A DNA stretch of 44,079 nucleotides from Candidatus Kapaibacterium sp. (lineage in GTDB: Bacteria; Bacteroidota; Ignavibacteria; Kapaibacteriales; Kapaibacteriaceae), in contig JAURGP010000001.1 in the NCBI GenBank assembly GCA_030833725.1, positions 1 through 44,079 on the forward strand. Reading direction: 5' to 3'. The position numbers and the translations under genes were made by a program. The notes under the pieces were generated by a model. That model saw only the letters and a list, made by a program, of their open reading frames with translations. It was not told the DNA's origin and made no database searches. Positions 36,949-44,079 of this stretch are shown one piece after another (the stretch's first letter is position 1; every line of letters begins with the position of its first letter).

Positions 36949-37734
36949 TTAGAAACCCTCGGCTACGTAGCGTGCAAGAAAGTCGACCACTTCGGGATCG
37001 TTCGTAGCACGCAGTGCAGGAACATCGCCCTGGAATCGCACCACGCCATCCACAATCATGGCAACGTTATCGGCAATGTTGAAGATGCTGAACATGTCGT
37101 GCGTAATCACCAAGGAGGTCACCTGTAGCTTTCGTGCCAGATCCCCAATCATGTCGTCGATCTGCTGTGACGTGACAGGATCAAGACCTGTTGTAGGCTC
37201 GTCGTAAAAAATGTACTCCGGTTGCCCGACCAAAGCGCGGGCAACACCAACGCGCTTTCGCATGCCTCCCGACAAATCCGAGGGCTTTTTGTTACGCAGT
37301 ATGGCATACTCACGCTCGAAGGCCGTAGAACCGTCATCCGTCAGCTCCGGCAGCAGTCCCACGGAACTCAGTACCCGACGTGCCTCAGACTCGAGGATGG
37401 AGCGATCATGCACGCCGTGCTCTACCAGACTGATCACCACATTGTCGAACACGGTCATCGAGTCGAACAGCGCTGCACCTTGAAAGACATAGCCGATTTT
37501 CTTGCGCATGGAGAACAGCTCTGCATGCGATAGCGACTCCAGATCCCGTCCGTCGATCAGAACCGTTCCTGCGTCGGCCTTCAACAGGCCTACAATGTGT
37601 TTCAAGAGGACGCTCTTCCCGGAACCCGACTTGCCAATCACGCACGTCGTGCTTCCCGTTGGGATCACCAGATCAATGCCCTTCAGAACTTCTTTCGCAC
37701 CGAAGGACTTTCGTATGCCACGCAGTTCGATCAT
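36949..37734 (-). CDS. ABC transporter ATPase, MlaF-like
   Basis: The 261-aa ATPase has Walker A GKSGSGKS, the signature LSGGMRKRVGVARAL (the RKR after SGGM is typical of MlaF/Ttg2A), Walker B FYDEPTTGLDP and the H-loop VITHD. MlaF drives phospholipid transport between the membranes together with MlaE and MlaD, but no mlaE or mlaD is in the window. It lies 3 bp after the dual oligopeptide-type ATPase and 7 bp before the 1207-aa gene. Confidence 0.88.
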   Translation of the reverse strand: MIELRGIRKSFGAKEVLKGIDLVIPTGSTTCVIGKSGSGKSVLLKHIVGLLKADAGTVLIDGRDLESLSHAELFSMRKKIGYVFQGAALFDSMTVFDNVVISLVEHGVHDRSILESEARRVLSSVGLLPELTDDGSTAFEREYAILRNKKPSDLSGGMRKRVGVARALVGQPEYIFYDEPTTGLDPVTSQQIDDMIGDLARKLQVTSLVITHDMFSIFNIADNVAMIVDGVVRFQGDVPALRATNDPEVVDFLARYVAEGF

Positions 37735-37737
37735 CGC

Positions 37738-39531
37738 TTATGCTACTCCGCGTTCCTTCATGCGATCCCGAATCTCTTGGACAGTACCCATGGGAATCGC
37801 TTCAATCAGACTGCGCGTATACTCTTGCTGTGGATTCTGGTAGATCTCTGCTGCAGAGCCCATCTCGACGATCTTTCCAGCATTCATCACGGCAATACGA
37901 TCGCTGATGAACTTTACCACACTAAGGTCGTGCGAAATGAAGATGTACGTCAGGTTGAACTCGTCGCGGAGCTGAACCAGCAGATTCAGGACCTGTGCCT
38001 GGACGCTTACGTCCAAGGCGCTCACTGACTCGTCGCAGATCAGCAGCTTTGGCTTCAGGGCAAGGGCACGCGCAACGCAAATGCGCTGACGTTGTCCGCC
38101 CGAGAACTCATGCGGATAGTTGTTGAAGTGGCGCGGCAACAGATCGACCTTATCCAACAGGTACAACACCTGCTCCTTACGGTCCTTGTCGTGTTCACCG
38201 ATGCCGTGGACCCGCAGGACCTCGGTGATTGCACTGCCAACGCTCAACCGGGGATTGAGTGACGAATACGGATCCTGAAAGATGATCTGGAAATCCTTCC
38301 GCATGTTCTTGAGCTGGGCTGAACCCAGCGCTCGAACGTTGACGCCGTTAAACGTGACGGAGCCAGCCGTTGGCTCTACGAGTCGCAGAATGGCTCGACC
38401 GGTGGTGGTCTTACCACACCCCGATTCTCCTACCAGGCCAAGCGTTTCACCAGGCTTGACGTCGAAGCTGACATCGTCCACAGCCTTGACGTATCCTGTT
38501 GTCTTGCCAAAAAATCCGGACTTGACCGGAAAGTGTACCTCAAGGTTTCGCACATCCAAAAGTGGCTGTTGCGCAGCCAGGTGCGCAGTGCGCTGTTGAA
38601 TATCCTCGGCGGTAAACTCCAACTGGTGTACCAGCGCATCGACATTGTTGGCAGAACGCTCGGTAATGGTTCCATCGGCGGCTTCGTCCATGAAGTCGCG
38701 CACGGTTGGAAGAATCCTCAGTTTCTTGTCGAGTCGGGGTCTGCATGCCAGAAGCCCCTTGGTATACGGATGCTGCGGATCCTCGAAGATTTGCAGGACG
38801 GGGCCCTGCTCTACGATGTTTCCTTTGTACATCACGATTACGTCGTCGGCAATCTCTGCGATCACGCCGAGGTCGTGAGTGATGAACATCATGGACATGC
38901 CATGGTTTCGCTGCAGTCCCCGCATCAGGTCCAGAATCGTTGCCTGAACCGTTACGTCCAGCGCCGTTGTAGGCTCGTCGGCAATCAGGAGATCTGGATT
39001 GCAACTCATAGCCATGGCAATCATCACACGCTGCTTCTGCCCACCCGATAGCTGATGCGGATAGGACGTCAGCATCTGCTCGGGCCGAGGAAGTTGCACC
39101 TCCTTGAGTAGCTCGAGCGTGCGCTCGCGAGCAACCTGCTTGTCGACGTTCTGATGCAGCTGAATGGCCTCGATGATCTGATCGCCGCAGGTAAACACGG
39201 GGTTGAGGGATGTCATCGGCTCCTGGAAGATCATCGCCAGTCGATTGCCACGGTAGCTACGCATGCGATCTTCCGACAGCTGCAGCAGGTCCGTGTGCGT
39301 GCCGTCCTTCTCGTGGAAGATGGCCTGCCCACCAACGATCTTGCCTGGCGGCGTCTGGATCAGACGCATCACGCTCAAGCTGGTCACGGATTTTCCAGAA
39401 CCGGACTCTCCTACGATACCCAGGGTTCTCCCCTTGTGTACGGTAAACGACACATCGTTCACGGCCCGCATCACGTGGTGATCGGTACGGAACTCGGTAA
39501 TCAGGTTTCGGACTTCAAGCAGGGGCTGCAT
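37738..39531 (-). CDS. Dual-domain oligopeptide-type ABC ATPase (GsiA/YejF-like)
   Basis: The 597-aa protein has two complete nucleotide-binding domains: Walker A GESGSGKS in the first (about 38-45) and GESGCGKT in the second (about 366-373), with signatures [14 protein letters not shown] and [14 protein letters not shown]. The oligopeptide-family C-terminal extension ([12 protein letters not shown]) is present. This is the DppD-DppF fusion that powers peptide/nickel importers. No cognate permease or binding protein is nearby, so the transported compound is unknown. It is in the minus-strand operon, 12 bp after the MOP transporter gene. Confidence 0.93.
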   Translation of the reverse strand: MQPLLEVRNLITEFRTDHHVMRAVNDVSFTVHKGRTLGIVGESGSGKSVTSLSVMRLIQTPPGKIVGGQAIFHEKDGTHTDLLQLSEDRMRSYRGNRLAMIFQEPMTSLNPVFTCGDQIIEAIQLHQNVDKQVARERTLELLKEVQLPRPEQMLTSYPHQLSGGQKQRVMIAMAMSCNPDLLIADEPTTALDVTVQATILDLMRGLQRNHGMSMMFITHDLGVIAEIADDVIVMYKGNIVEQGPVLQIFEDPQHPYTKGLLACRPRLDKKLRILPTVRDFMDEAADGTITERSANNVDALVHQLEFTAEDIQQRTAHLAAQQPLLDVRNLEVHFPVKSGFFGKTTGYVKAVDDVSFDVKPGETLGLVGESGCGKTTTGRAILRLVEPTAGSVTFNGVNVRALGSAQLKNMRKDFQIIFQDPYSSLNPRLSVGSAITEVLRVHGIGEHDKDRKEQVLYLLDKVDLLPRHFNNYPHEFSGGQRQRICVARALALKPKLLICDESVSALDVSVQAQVLNLLVQLRDEFNLTYIFISHDLSVVKFISDRIAVMNAGKIVEMGSAAEIYQNPQQEYTRSLIEAIPMGTVQEIRDRMKERGVA

Positions 39532-39543
39532 ATCAACCTTTTC

Positions 39544-40872
39544 TCAACCGTTGGATCGTTGAAGCGACCATAAAGATACGTGCTTCTTTGCTGCTACGGC
39601 CGCGTAGCTGCTACCGAGAACCCTGCCTACGGCAATCGCTACGGCACCAGCTACTGCCCCGTTCCAATGCGTAATGCCTACTAGCGCCGCCATCACCAGT
39701 GTGAGGCCCCCTACCTCGATCAGGGCCGCAATCGTGACATGCACAGTTTTGCGCTCCACGATCAGCACGCTACGCTGAAGTGAAAACAGCGCAGCGGTAG
39801 CTGGCATCACCAGTTGCACCAGCGTGGGAAGGTAGGCAACGTCCACTAGTGCTGGATTGAGCCCGAATACTCCACCGAACACCAGTCGATACAGCGGCGT
39901 TACCGTCACAACCAGCAGTAGACCAGCAGTACTGGCAAGGGTGATCAACCACGCAACACGACGAATGCTGGCGTACGCGTCTCGCGACTCACCGAGATAG
40001 GCGATGCCAACCTCTTGGTAGGAGAATCCGAAACTGCGGAACAGGAAGATGAGGGCATTCACCACCGGCAATACTGCCAAGGACTCTACCGGGAACGGCG
40101 CTTTACTGACGAAGAGTGATACGATTGGCATCGACACGAAGCCAATCACCGAGGTCAAGGCCAAGGGTAGGAAGAACGCTAGAATGCTGCGATTGGTGGG
40201 AGGGGGCTCGCAGGTGCTGAGATCTTGTACGCGGTACGATCGCACCACGCCTCGAGCCATCCAGCGTGTTGCCAGCGCCTCACCCACCACGCCAGCAGTA
40301 AGACCGGCCGCACCCAGTGTGATGCCCTCTACCGATTCGGTGACGAAGAGGATGATCGCGATCACCAGCATCGACACCAGCCGTACCACCGTACCAATGG
40401 CCACGTTGCGTGTCTGGTTGTTCCGAATCATCAAGCCCTGGTAGAACCGGCGCACACCAATGGCTGCAGGCCACGGAATGAGTAACAAGAGTCCCTGATG
40501 AAGCCGCCAGCCAATCTCGGGCTTGACACCAATGACCCCGTAGGCAACGGCATCGAAGACCGGTGGCAGGCATACCACGATCATGCCCATCGTTACGACA
40601 ATGTTGGTCATCACCATGAATCGCCGGAGTCGTTCCTCGGCAGCTCGATCCTTAGCCAAGGCTACGCTGGTGCTCAGCAGGTGAATCACCGGTGATTCGA
40701 TCAGCATCGCCAGCGCAATGGCTACGCCATATGCTGCCAGGTTGTAGGTTGCATCCGGTAGCCGTGCGATGAAGATGGTCAATGTGGGACCCTCAACGGC
40801 CATCAGTAGCCAGGTAAAACTGAGCGGTGCCCAGAAGCGTAGTATCCCGCTCGTTGTTGCTACTGGTTTCAT
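39544..40872 (-). CDS. MOP-superfamily membrane transporter (MATE/ANKH-like)
   Basis: The 442-aa protein has 11-12 hydrophobic helices. Its pattern resembles the MATE/flippase fold, and the stretch FFLPLALTSVIGFVSMPIVSLFVSKAPF recalls ANKH-like proteins, for which pyrophosphate or citrate/ATP export has been described in animals. Bacterial relatives are uncharacterised. The ATG at 40872 is used; a GAAGTTTG box ends 3 nt before it, so a leaderless transcript is possible. First gene of the long minus-strand operon. Confidence 0.7.
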   Translation of the reverse strand: MKPVATTSGILRFWAPLSFTWLLMAVEGPTLTIFIARLPDATYNLAAYGVAIALAMLIESPVIHLLSTSVALAKDRAAEERLRRFMVMTNIVVTMGMIVVCLPPVFDAVAYGVIGVKPEIGWRLHQGLLLLIPWPAAIGVRRFYQGLMIRNNQTRNVAIGTVVRLVSMLVIAIILFVTESVEGITLGAAGLTAGVVGEALATRWMARGVVRSYRVQDLSTCEPPPTNRSILAFFLPLALTSVIGFVSMPIVSLFVSKAPFPVESLAVLPVVNALIFLFRSFGFSYQEVGIAYLGESRDAYASIRRVAWLITLASTAGLLLVVTVTPLYRLVFGGVFGLNPALVDVAYLPTLVQLVMPATAALFSLQRSVLIVERKTVHVTIAALIEVGGLTLVMAALVGITHWNGAVAGAVAIAVGRVLGSSYAAVAAKKHVSLWSLQRSNG

Positions 40873-40898
40873 GTACAAACTTCGTCAGGAACACCGTC

Positions 40899-41432
40899 AT
40901 GATCGATTTCACCGAGACTCAGCGTCCACCCACGGCCATGAAGATCATTCTGGGCGTGGCCATGGCCATGCTGGTGTTCACCTTCGGCGCTGCCATCCTG
41001 CTCACCGAAATCGATCAACCAGATACGACGTGGTATGAAGTTGCACTACCCCTTGGCTTTCTCGTCCTCGTCATGATCGTACTTGGTGTGGCGTACGGAC
41101 GTACGAAGCAGCACGTGCAGATTACCAGCACCGATCTACGCGTTCGCCAGGTACCCTTTCATCGGCGAGATCGCGTGTTTCCGTGGAGCGACGTCACCAC
41201 AGTGATCTATCGACCATTTAGCGCCATGGGCGAGTTCGGTGGCTGGGGCATTCGATACAACATGCGCGACGCCTGGGGCTATGTACTGTCCGGTGATCGC
41301 GCCATCGAAGTCCACCTTGCCAACGGCAAGAAACGTATCATCTCGATTGTCGATGGGCAAGGGGCTCGGGCAGCGCTGGAGGCCCTGCACACCGAGCACG
41401 GAGTGAACGTCCGGTTCTTAACAATTACCTAG
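40899..41432 (+). CDS. Membrane protein with PH-like cytoplasmic domain
   Basis: The 177-aa protein has two membrane helices (about residues 15-35 and 46-66) followed by a soluble ~105-residue domain: VFPWSDVTTVIYRPF, GGWGIRYN...WGYVLSGDRAIEVHLANGKKRIISI. That layout is close to small bacterial membrane PH-like families; the exact family is not certain. The ATG at 40899 has an AGGA 6-9 nt upstream. It is divergent from the MOP transporter gene and 18 bp before the T9SS nuclease gene. Confidence 0.7.
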   Translation: MIDFTETQRPPTAMKIILGVAMAMLVFTFGAAILLTEIDQPDTTWYEVALPLGFLVLVMIVLGVAYGRTKQHVQITSTDLRVRQVPFHRRDRVFPWSDVTTVIYRPFSAMGEFGGWGIRYNMRDAWGYVLSGDRAIEVHLANGKKRIISIVDGQGARAALEALHTEHGVNVRFLTIT

Positions 41433-41438
41433 ATCCCG

Positions 41439-41446
41439 TACGTTTG
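41439..41446 (+). promoter_or_regulatory. Promoter-like box immediately before the T9SS nuclease gene
   Basis: TACGTTTG matches TAnnTTTG exactly and ends 4 nt before the ATG at 41451. With the normal spacing of this promoter class, transcription would start at or next to the initiation codon. No ribosome site lies in the gap, which agrees with a leaderless message. Confidence 0.5.
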
Positions 41447-41450
41447 TTTC

Positions 41451-42623
41451 ATGAGATACTTCAAGCGTGGATCTGTGATGCTGCTCGTAGCCGCCCTGGC
41501 TACAGTGACGAGTTTTGGTGCCGACACCGTGCGCGTGTGTGCCTACAACGTGTTGCGGTACACTGCCGATAACGAGGATGGCCGCCTACCGCAGTACCGT
41601 GCCATCATGGAGCAGATCCGTCCGGAATTGCTGATGTGCGTTGAAGTGGCCGATGGCACCATGGGGCCACGGTTTGTCGCGGACGTCCTCACGTGGGGGT
41701 CGTATGCTGCCACGCCATACATCGACGGACCCGACATGAATGCCCAGGCATTCTATGATCAGCAGCACTTCTCGTTTGTAAGCCAGCGACGGATCCCCAC
41801 AGCCCTGCGAGATATCGCCGAGTTTGTGTTTGTCACCAAGCCGCCATCGGGGCTTTCCGCTGATACAATCGTTCTGTACGCTCTGCACCTAAAGGCCTCC
41901 GACAGCCAAAGCGATGCTGCACAGCGTGCCTCGGAAGTACGTGCCATGATGCAGTCCATGTCCACGGCCAGGTACGTGGTGGTGGGAGGTGACCTAAACA
42001 TCTACGCACCTACAGAGGCTGCCTACCAGCAGTTGGTTGGTGCTACGGCATCACCCCGGAGATTTGTAGATCCCCTCGGCACCGTGTGGCAGCGCAACGT
42101 GTCGGCCTTTGCCGGAATGTACACGCAGTGCACACGCTCGACCAACATCGCCGGCTGCGGTGGCGGCGTGACCGGTGGCATTGATGATCGATTCGACTAC
42201 CTGTTCGTAAGCCAGGAACTCGAGCCCCGCACGCTGATGAATACCTACACGGCATTCGGTAACGACGGCATTGCTCGACTGAACAAAGCCATCAATAACC
42301 CACCGAATCAAATCGTGACGAGCGACGTAGCGGATGCGCTGCTGTGCGCGAGTGATCACCTCCCGGTGTACGTCGACGTCCTCCTTGGAGATGTTCCAGC
42401 CTCCGTCACACAGCGCACCACAACACGCCTGCAGATGGAGTCAGATACAGCGGTATTGACGGGCTGTAAGCCCGGACAGATGATCACCGTGTATGATCTG
42501 GTAGGACGCGAGGTGTACGCACGTGTAGCACGCGACACCAGCGTGCGACTCGATCTTAGCTCGCTCAAAAAGGGCCTGTACCTGATCACTCACGCAGGCT
42601 TGTCCAAACGCGTAGTGCTCTAA
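41451..42623 (+). CDS. Secreted endonuclease/exonuclease/phosphatase-family protein with T9SS tail
   Basis: The 390-aa protein has a signal peptide, then an EEP fold: VRVCAYNVLRY, a metal-ligand region PELLMCVEVADG, VVVGGDLNIYAP (the GDxN motif) and ASDHLPVYVDV (the SDH motif). Members hydrolyse phosphodiesters of DNA/RNA or phosphoesters; the secreted form suggests an extracellular nuclease or phosphatase. The last ~65 residues (GQMITVYDLVGREVYARV ... LKKGLYLITHAG) form a T9SS sorting domain. It is convergent with the deoxyhypusine synthase-like gene, 7 bp apart. Confidence 0.88.
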   Translation: MRYFKRGSVMLLVAALATVTSFGADTVRVCAYNVLRYTADNEDGRLPQYRAIMEQIRPELLMCVEVADGTMGPRFVADVLTWGSYAATPYIDGPDMNAQAFYDQQHFSFVSQRRIPTALRDIAEFVFVTKPPSGLSADTIVLYALHLKASDSQSDAAQRASEVRAMMQSMSTARYVVVGGDLNIYAPTEAAYQQLVGATASPRRFVDPLGTVWQRNVSAFAGMYTQCTRSTNIAGCGGGVTGGIDDRFDYLFVSQELEPRTLMNTYTAFGNDGIARLNKAINNPPNQIVTSDVADALLCASDHLPVYVDVLLGDVPASVTQRTTTRLQMESDTAVLTGCKPGQMITVYDLVGREVYARVARDTSVRLDLSSLKKGLYLITHAGLSKRVVL

Positions 42624-42630
42624 CGCGCCC

Positions 42631-43623
42631 TTACCAGCGCAGAATCCAGGCAAAGATTAGTGGCGCAACGATGGTTGCGTCGGACTCCACGATGAACTTC
42701 GGCGTGGTGATATCCAGCTTGCCCCACGTGATCTTCTCATTGGGGACGGCCCCGGAATACGAACCATACGAGGTTGTGGAGTCGGAGATCTGACAGAAGT
42801 AGCTCCAGAACGGCACATCGTGCCACTCCAGATCTTGGTACATCATGGGGACTACACAGATTGGGAAGTCTCCGGCAATACCGCCACCAATCTGGAAGAA
42901 GCCTACGCCCTTGCCTTCGGAGTTATGACGATACCAGTCAGCAAGCCACACCATGTAGTCGATACCACTCTTCATTGTCGTGGACTCGAGTTCGCCCTTG
43001 ATCACGTAGCTGGCAAAGATGTTCCCCATGGTGGAGTCTTCCCATCCCGGGCAGACGATCGGAAGGTTCTTCTCGGCAGCGGCAATCATCCAGGAGTTCT
43101 TCGGGTCGATCTGATAGTACTGCTCTAGGTCACCGGCCAGCAGCATCTTGTACATGTACTCGTGAGGGAAGAACCGCTCACCACGCTCCTGAGCCCCTTT
43201 CCACTGCTTGACAATCTGGGCCTGAATCCGACGGAACGCCTCTTCTTCCGGAATGCATGTATCCGTCACACGGTTGAACCCGTCCTCCAGTAGCGCCCAT
43301 TCATCCTGTGGGGACAGGTCGCGGTAGTTCGGCACGCGCTTGTAATGGTCGTGGGCCACCAGGTTCATGATGTCTTCTTCAAGGTTGGCGCCCGTGCAGG
43401 AGATGATATCGACCTTACCCTGCCGGATCATCTCGGCCAAGGAGATACCCAGCTCCGCCGTGCTCATGGCACCTGCCAGGGTGATCATCATCTTGCCACC
43501 TTCGGCAAGGTGGGTTTCATATCCCTTGGCGGCGTCCATCAAGGCCGCTGCATTGAAGTGCCGGTAGTGATGCTCAATGAACTGCGAAACAGGTCCGCGA
43601 GAGGCGTTGGGTGTTGTATTCAT
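42631..43623 (-). CDS. Deoxyhypusine synthase-like protein
   Basis: The 330-aa protein belongs to the deoxyhypusine synthase family: GGKMMITLAGAMSTAELGISLAEMI, VDIISCTGANLEEDIMNLVAHDHY, PIVCPGWEDSTMGN and the C-terminal FIVESDATIVAPLIFAWI. In eukaryotic DHS a Lys in GGGxxK forms the enzyme-imine intermediate; here the position reads GGGIAGDFPI, so that Lys is absent. Bacteria lack eIF5A hypusination, and such homologues are thought to act on polyamines instead. The start at 43623 overlaps the arsenite transporter stop (ATGA); a longer in-frame version would overlap it further. Confidence 0.88.
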   Translation of the reverse strand: MNTTPNASRGPVSQFIEHHYRHFNAAALMDAAKGYETHLAEGGKMMITLAGAMSTAELGISLAEMIRQGKVDIISCTGANLEEDIMNLVAHDHYKRVPNYRDLSPQDEWALLEDGFNRVTDTCIPEEEAFRRIQAQIVKQWKGAQERGERFFPHEYMYKMLLAGDLEQYYQIDPKNSWMIAAAEKNLPIVCPGWEDSTMGNIFASYVIKGELESTTMKSGIDYMVWLADWYRHNSEGKGVGFFQIGGGIAGDFPICVVPMMYQDLEWHDVPFWSYFCQISDSTTSYGSYSGAVPNEKITWGKLDITTPKFIVESDATIVAPLIFAWILRW

Positions 43624-44079
43624 GACGGCAAAGATACGGGCTTGCTCATCGTTTTTCGCCCGATCCACCGAACAAGTAAGAGCATCACCGGCACTTCAAT
43701 CAACGGGCCGATCACAGCTGCGAATGCCTGACCCGAGGCAAACCCGAAGGACGTGATGGCAACGGCAATGGCTAGCTCGAAGTTGTTACTCGCAGCCGTA
43801 AAGGCCAGGGTGATACTGCGCTGATGATCCATACGCGCGCGGCGCGACAACCACAAACTGATGGCAAACATTCCAACGAAGTAGAGGAACAACGGGACTG
43901 CAACGCGCACAACATCGAGAGGAAGTCGAATGATGGCATCTCCCTTGGTGCTGAACATTACCACAATCGTGAACAGCAAGGCAGCGGGTGTGAGGTAACT
44001 CAGTCGGGGGAGGAAGGTGTTCCTGTACCAATCGTTACCCATGGAACGCCGCAGCACCGTGCTGAGAAGTATGCCCACG
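43620..44079 (-). CDS. Acr3-type arsenite efflux transporter, C-terminal part (cut by the right edge)
   Basis: The frame is open at the right edge; 152 codons are visible. The sequence has five or so membrane helices, with the Acr3 motif LAFTAASNNFELAIAVAITSFG and the ending FAAVIGPLIEVPVMLLLVRW. Acr3 extrudes arsenite through the inner membrane. The first codons in the window are internal, not a start. It is translationally coupled to the deoxyhypusine synthase-like gene downstream. No arsR or arsC is visible, but the region upstream is outside the window. Confidence 0.9.
   Translation of the reverse strand, partial: VGILLSTVLRRSMGNDWYRNTFLPRLSYLTPAALLFTIVVMFSTKGDAIIRLPLDVVRVAVPLFLYFVGMFAISLWLSRRARMDHQRSITLAFTAASNNFELAIAVAITSFGFASGQAFAAVIGPLIEVPVMLLLVRWIGRKTMSKPVSLPS

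Larger units (their letters stand above)
879..43199. repeat. Dispersed octamer ARGGGGCT (33 copies, both strands)
   Basis: AGGGGGCT (plus strand) starts at 1496, 5841, 8591, 11417, 12731, 17053, 23515, 26796, 27376 and 40201; its complement AGCCCCCT starts at 879, 4282, 7242, 19808, 20968, 21297, 22293, 24461, 26100, 27165 and 31281. AAGGGGCT starts at 15131, 23966, 32077, 36759 and 41359; its complement at 14476, 28923, 30538, 34496, 36099, 38753 and 43192. ARGGGGC is followed by T in these 33 cases and by another base in only about four that I found. Each octamer is expected about twice by base composition. Nearly all copies are inside genes and read in different frames. Confidence 0.85.

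Noticed and set aside
879-43199. ARGGGGCT as an FtsK orienting (KOPS) sequence
   Set aside because: KOPS needs strong strand skew; here the split is about 15 to 18.
1-44079. CRISPR arrays, tRNA/rRNA genes, insertion sequences, prophage genes
   Set aside because: Searched by eye on both strands; no repeat-spacer arrays, cloverleaf candidates, transposases or integrases were found.

Overview
This 44 kb window looks like a chromosomal segment of a Gram-negative member of the Bacteroidota/Chlorobiota group, possibly a Kapabacteria-like lineage (inference). The grounds are: at least four secreted proteins end in the Pro-Asn-Pro / 'PG-x-Y' type C-terminal module used by type IX secretion (T9SS); promoter-like TAnnTTTG boxes resemble the Bacteroidota -7 element; the ATP synthase cluster lacks atpD and atpC, as in Chlorobi-type split operons; an LPS heptose epimerase and outer-membrane barrel/OmpA proteins are present. 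Coding density is very high, no gap exceeds about 160 bp, and no tRNA, rRNA, CRISPR array or insertion sequence was seen. Layout: (1) 1-2934, minus strand: radA, an unknown 387-aa protein and the N-terminus of obg. (2) 2978-3913, plus strand: a lone phytoene/squalene synthase. (3) 11456-3901, minus strand: the ATP synthase operon atpZ - small membrane protein - atpB - atpE - atpF - atpH - atpA - hldD - atpG - DUF6544-like protein, with a recognisable promoter in front and a large hairpin between atpE and atpF. (4) 25604-11502, minus strand: two tandem T9SS subtilisin-like proteases, an enoyl-CoA hydratase and an OmpA-like protein, then clpC, a family-4 uracil-DNA glycosylase, ddl, a PfkB sugar/nucleoside kinase and a secreted CBM9-like protein; an inverted repeat sits in front of clpC. 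(5) 25655-30300, plus strand: dnaX, a Bcp-type peroxiredoxin, a tatD reading frame that runs without a stop into a signal peptide and an outer-membrane barrel, upp and a 70-aa protein. (6) 40872-30312, minus strand: a long tight operon with a MOP-superfamily transporter, a dual oligopeptide-type ABC ATPase, an MlaF-like ABC ATPase, a 1207-aa T9SS protein, an OmpA-family barrel and a class V aminotransferase. (7) 40899-42623, plus strand: a PH-like membrane protein and a T9SS endonuclease/phosphatase. (8) 44079-42631, minus strand: an Acr3-type arsenite transporter (cut by the window) coupled to a deoxyhypusine-synthase-like gene. The most striking non-gene signal is an asymmetric octamer, ARGGGGCT, found 33 times on both strands (roughly one per 1.3 kb) and in all coding frames. 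It behaves like a DNA-level element comparable in density to DNA-uptake or Chi sequences. The second is the tatD/outer-membrane-protein in-frame overlap, in which the end of TatD also appears to act as the start of a signal peptide. Counts were made by eye and should be recomputed.
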